From positions 6,324,001-6,388,000 of the forward strand of contig NZ_CP032382.1 of NCBI RefSeq assembly GCF_003589925.1: DNA of 64,000 nt, read 5' to 3'. Position 1 is the first letter of the stretch. Each line of letters starts with the position of its first letter. Both the position numbers and the translations under genes were made by a program. This DNA comes from Chryseolinea soli. GTDB taxonomy: Bacteria; Bacteroidota; Bacteroidia; Cytophagales; Cyclobacteriaceae. The notes beneath the pieces are model-generated. The model did no database searches. It had not been told where the DNA came from and worked only from the letters and a program-made list of their open reading frames with translations. Shown here piece after piece: positions 61,283-64,000 of the stretch.

Positions 61283-61290
61283 CAAAAATA
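61283..61290 (-). promoter_or_regulatory. Possible -7 box (TATTTTTG) of oxoamine synthase gene
   Basis: Minus-strand TATTTTTG fits TAnnTTTG and lies 27 bp before the ATG at 61255. A matching -33 at 19 bases is not clear. Confidence 0.4.
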
Positions 61291-61470
61291 AGGAAAAAAC
61301 CCAAATAACGGGCTTATACTTAGTGTCCTACGGCTAAAAAACGTCATTAAACTTACATTTACAGTGACCCATCGATCGAAATAAAAAAATCAACCCGGGT
61401 TAAGTGTGGAAATAAGGAAACAGTCACGGAATTTTAGCAAGCTTCGTGCCGTGTGATTTCGTGTATTTAA

Positions 61471-61478
61471 TACATTTG
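61471..61478 (+). promoter_or_regulatory. Possible -7 box (TACATTTG) of accC
   Basis: TACATTTG fits TAnnTTTG, 28 bp before ATG 61507. -33 element weak. Confidence 0.42.
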
Positions 61479-61506
61479 GGATGGACTTCATTTTGCTTTT
61501 TTGATC

Positions 61507-63006
61507 ATGCCGAAAATTAAAAAGATCCTCATCGCCAACCGTGGCGAGATCGCTTTGCGCGTGATGCGCAGTGCCCGTGAGCTGGGTATTAAAACCGTCG
61601 CCGTCTACAGCGAAGCCGATCGCTCGGCGCTGCACGTGCGCTATGCCGACGAATCGGTTTTCATCGGGCCTCCCCCCTCTTCGGAATCCTATTTGCGCAT
61701 GGACAAGATCATCGCGGCCGCAAAACAAACCGGCGCCGACGCCATCCACCCCGGCTACGGATTTCTTTCGGAGAACGAAGACTTTGCCCAACTGGCCGAG
61801 GACGCAGGCATCATCTTTATCGGCCCTTCGGCGAAAGCCATCGAACTGATGGGCAGCAAACTCGCCGCGAAGGCCGCCGTCGCCAAATTCAACGTACCGC
61901 TTGTGCCCGGAACCGCAGAGCCCATCTCCGATATCAACAAAGCAAAAAAGATCGCCGCCGAAGTAGGCTATCCCATTCTCATCAAGGCCAGCGCCGGTGG
62001 TGGTGGCAAAGGCATGCGCGTGGTTGAAAAAGAAAGCGAGTTCGATGAGCAAATGGAGCGCGCCACCAGCGAAGCCAAATCCGCCTTTGGCGACGGCTCG
62101 GTGTTTATCGAAAAATATATCACCAAACCCCGTCACATCGAATTCCAGGTGTTTGGCGACCAGCAAGGAAACGTCGTGCACCTCTTCGAACGCGAGTGCT
62201 CCATCCAGCGCCGCCACCAGAAAGTGGTGGAAGAAGCGCCGTCCTCCGTGCTCACACCCGAAAAGCGAAAGCTCATGGGGGAAGCTGCCATCAATGTGGC
62301 GAAGGCCGCCAACTACTATGGCGCCGGCACGGTGGAGTTCATTCTCGACGATCACCTCAATTTCTATTTCCTCGAGATGAATACGCGCCTGCAAGTGGAA
62401 CACCCGGTCACCGAAATGGTCACGGGTCTCGACCTGGTGAAGCTGCAGATCAAAGTGGCCGAGGGCGAAAGCCTCCCCTTCAAGCAAGAAGACCTGACCC
62501 TGAACGGCCACGCCGTAGAAATACGCGTCTACGCCGAAGACCCCGCCAACAATTTCCTTCCCGACATCGGCCGCCTGCAGACCTATAATCGTCCCCAGGG
62601 CATCGGCATCCGCGTAGACGATGGTTTTGAACAAGGCATGGACATTCCCTTCTACTACGACCCCATGATCGCCAAGCTGATCTGTTATGCGGACACGCGC
62701 GAAAATGCGATCGAGAAAATGATCCGCGCCATCCGTGAATACGATATCACCGGCCTGGAAACAACACTGGGCTTTTGCCTCTTCGTAATGCAACACGAAG
62801 CCTTTCGCAGTGGAAACTTCGATACACGCTTTGTCGAGAACTATTTCAAACCGGCCGTGCTGCAGCAAAGCGCCGTCGCCGAGGAAGAGCAGCTAGCGGC
62901 CGCGTTGGCGGTGATGATACAACAACAGGAAAAAGTCGCCGCACCCGGGGGTGTTTTAGCGGACGGCCAGCAAAGCAAATGGAAAAAGAACCGGCTGGCA
63001 AACTGA
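61507..63006 (+). CDS. accC: Biotin carboxylase (acetyl-/acyl-CoA carboxylase subunit)
   Basis: A 499-residue ATP-grasp enzyme that carboxylates biotin for malonyl-CoA (or propionyl-CoA) synthesis. It has KKILIANRGEIALRVMRSA, HPGYGFLSENEDFA, the glycine-rich ATP loop KASAGGGGKGMRVV, and FLEMNTRLQVEHPVTEMVTG. It is longer than AccC of E. coli (about 450); the extra C-terminal 45 residues are rich in A, E and Q and end with KKNRLAN, with no biotinyl lysine motif (AMKM), so it is a stand-alone carboxylase. ATG 61507 was chosen over TTG 61501. The accB partner is not next to it; a propionyl-CoA carboxylase or pyruvate carboxylase subunit is possible. Confidence 0.9.
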   Translation: MPKIKKILIANRGEIALRVMRSARELGIKTVAVYSEADRSALHVRYADESVFIGPPPSSESYLRMDKIIAAAKQTGADAIHPGYGFLSENEDFAQLAEDAGIIFIGPSAKAIELMGSKLAAKAAVAKFNVPLVPGTAEPISDINKAKKIAAEVGYPILIKASAGGGGKGMRVVEKESEFDEQMERATSEAKSAFGDGSVFIEKYITKPRHIEFQVFGDQQGNVVHLFERECSIQRRHQKVVEEAPSSVLTPEKRKLMGEAAINVAKAANYYGAGTVEFILDDHLNFYFLEMNTRLQVEHPVTEMVTGLDLVKLQIKVAEGESLPFKQEDLTLNGHAVEIRVYAEDPANNFLPDIGRLQTYNRPQGIGIRVDDGFEQGMDIPFYYDPMIAKLICYADTRENAIEKMIRAIREYDITGLETTLGFCLFVMQHEAFRSGNFDTRFVENYFKPAVLQQSAVAEEEQLAAALAVMIQQQEKVAAPGGVLADGQQSKWKKNRLAN

Positions 63007-63042
63007 TGCCGGTCATTCCATTCTGCAAAGAGCAACCCTGCG

Positions 63043-64000
63043 CTATGGGTTCTTCATGAGCAGGTTGAGTTCCAACGGTGCGGGGCTGAAACAAAGCACA
63101 AAGATGATCAGGGCGATCCAGCCCAACACCACGCGTTTCTCGTCGAGCGGCTCTTCGATCTCGGATGGAGGATGTTGTATACCTACAAATCTGCCCAGCA
63201 AAAGCGCGAACAGTAAAAATCCTGAGTATCCTTGCAGCGAGGGCATCAACCGCGCGAGGGTGAACAACACAGCAAACATCAGCAAAGCATACATGAGCGT
63301 ATCGCGCTTTGACAGCCGGAGTCCCAGGAATGCGGAATACAGTATGAAGATCGCTATGGGCACCGCCGTAATCAGCTTTTCATTTGGATAGTCGGTGGGA
63401 TTGAGCACGCCCAGGCCCGAATAGAAAGTAAAGGCAATAAAAAATACGGTGGCAATGATCTTGTGCCGTTGGTAGCCAAACAACCCATAGACTACGTGCC
63501 CGCCGTCGAGTTGGCCGATGGGAAGCAAGTTCACGAAAGTGAAAATCAATGCCAGAAACCCGGAAAACAACAGCGGGTAGTGCATCAGCTCGTGGGGGTT
63601 GGGCACGCGCGCCGGATCGGCCACGTAGGTCTCGAAGAACCAGAAGATCAGGTTTTTGCCGATCACGACATCAATGACCGGCGTGTCGGTGGGCTGATAT
63701 ACCTTTTCGGCGTAGTTCAATCCATAGGCCTTGTATTCGGGGTGGACCTGGAAAATATATTCCGGCTCGGGCAAGTGGGTGAATCCATAAAACAAAACGA
63801 TCATCGCCATGACAAACCCCGCCAACGGGCCGGCTACACCAATGTCGAAGTTTTGTTTTTTGGAGGAGATCCGCTCCTGGATCCGGATCACCGCGCCAAA
63901 CGTGCCGATGGTGAACGGCATGAACGGCAACGAGGGCAGCGGGATATAAAAGGGCAGCGTAACTTTTACCCGGTGATACATCGCCGTGAAATAATGACCG
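63043..64000 (-). CDS. Site-2 protease family (M50) membrane metalloprotease, 5' end outside window
   Basis: The frame runs to the right edge; the last codons seen read GHYFTAMYHRV, which is the second half of an HExGHYFTA zinc motif. The second motif of the family, LLPIGQLDGGHVVYG, carries the third zinc-binding aspartate. Six or more membrane helices are visible (VAGPLAGFVMAMIVLFYG, FSGFLALIFTFVNLLP, ATVFFIAFTFYSGLGV, AVPIAIFILYSAFLGL, YALLMFAVLFTLA, VVLGWIALIIFVLCF). Such proteases cut membrane-bound proteins such as anti-sigma factors. The gene is convergent with accC; both stops are 36 bp apart. Confidence 0.88.
   Translation of the reverse strand, partial: GHYFTAMYHRVKVTLPFYIPLPSLPFMPFTIGTFGAVIRIQERISSKKQNFDIGVAGPLAGFVMAMIVLFYGFTHLPEPEYIFQVHPEYKAYGLNYAEKVYQPTDTPVIDVVIGKNLIFWFFETYVADPARVPNPHELMHYPLLFSGFLALIFTFVNLLPIGQLDGGHVVYGLFGYQRHKIIATVFFIAFTFYSGLGVLNPTDYPNEKLITAVPIAIFILYSAFLGLRLSKRDTLMYALLMFAVLFTLARLMPSLQGYSGFLLFALLLGRFVGIQHPPSEIEEPLDEKRVVLGWIALIIFVLCFSPAPLELNLLMKNP

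Noticed and set aside
61390..62868. 492-codon open frame on the minus strand over accC
   Set aside because: It lies fully opposite a well-supported biotin carboxylase gene, has H/D/V-rich composition typical of the antisense of GC-rich coding DNA and no recognisable domain.

Overview
The window looks like chromosomal DNA of a Bacteroidota bacterium, most likely order Cytophagales (Chryseolinea/Ohtaekwangia-like; the genus is a guess from gene style and the G+C-rich coding sequence). Signs are two type IX secretion (T9SS) cargo proteins, a TamL-type outer-membrane lipoprotein, LytS/LytTR signalling, families of 800-residue FtsX-type permeases without an ATPase, a 58-residue histone H1-like protein, a phosphatase-dehydrogenase (SerB-SerA) fusion, and a tRNA promoter of the TTTG-N19-TAnnTTTG type used by the Bacteroidota primary sigma factor. 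No phage, plasmid, insertion sequence, rRNA or CRISPR array was recognised.

Layout. 1-5 kb: end of a cardiolipin synthase, the C-terminal half of a split transketolase, a Tat-exported metallo-beta-lactamase-fold hydrolase, a secreted phosphodiesterase and a small conserved protein. 5.4-5.7 kb: tRNA-Asp with promoter and two terminators. 5.7-16 kb, minus strand: three paralogous MacB/FtsX permeases interrupted by a secreted hydrolase-like protein and an SDR-HxlR pair. 16.3-21.4 kb, minus strand: a polysaccharide locus made of a 1270-residue GT2-GH26-GH2-like fusion translationally coupled to a GH2-like lipoprotein. 21.7-28 kb: GH20 hexosaminidase with a Gfo/Idh/MocA oxidoreductase, a DUF3800 protein, and an Rrf2 regulator and NmrA-like reductase that share a 19-bp operator. 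28-33.5 kb: small proteins and a minus-strand caspase - outer-membrane barrel - caspase operon. 33.5-38 kb: TetR regulator, gamma-glutamyltransferase, LytS/LytTR pair. 37.9-44.7 kb: TrmH-type methyltransferase divergent from TamL, two T9SS proteins, small proteins. 45-51.6 kb: M28 peptidase, ArsN2-like acetyltransferase, then serine synthesis (SerB-SerA fusion and SerC). 51.7-56 kb: sigma factor, membrane protein and Spy-like protein, an outer-membrane protein and an M1 peptidase. 56-64 kb: ligA, a DUF6913-like protein, dapA, histone H1-like gene, an alpha-oxoamine synthase (sphingolipid or sulfonolipid candidate), biotin carboxylase and a partial site-2 protease.

The most notable items are the single-chain glycan synthase plus hydrolase with its coupled GH2-like lipoprotein, the caspase-barrel-caspase operon, the matched Rrf2 operators, heptanucleotide tandem repeats at three gene ends (two of them forming a perfect 31-bp inverted repeat), and a 22-nt motif repeated before two terminators. 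Functions are inferred from motifs read in the sequence; no database search was run.
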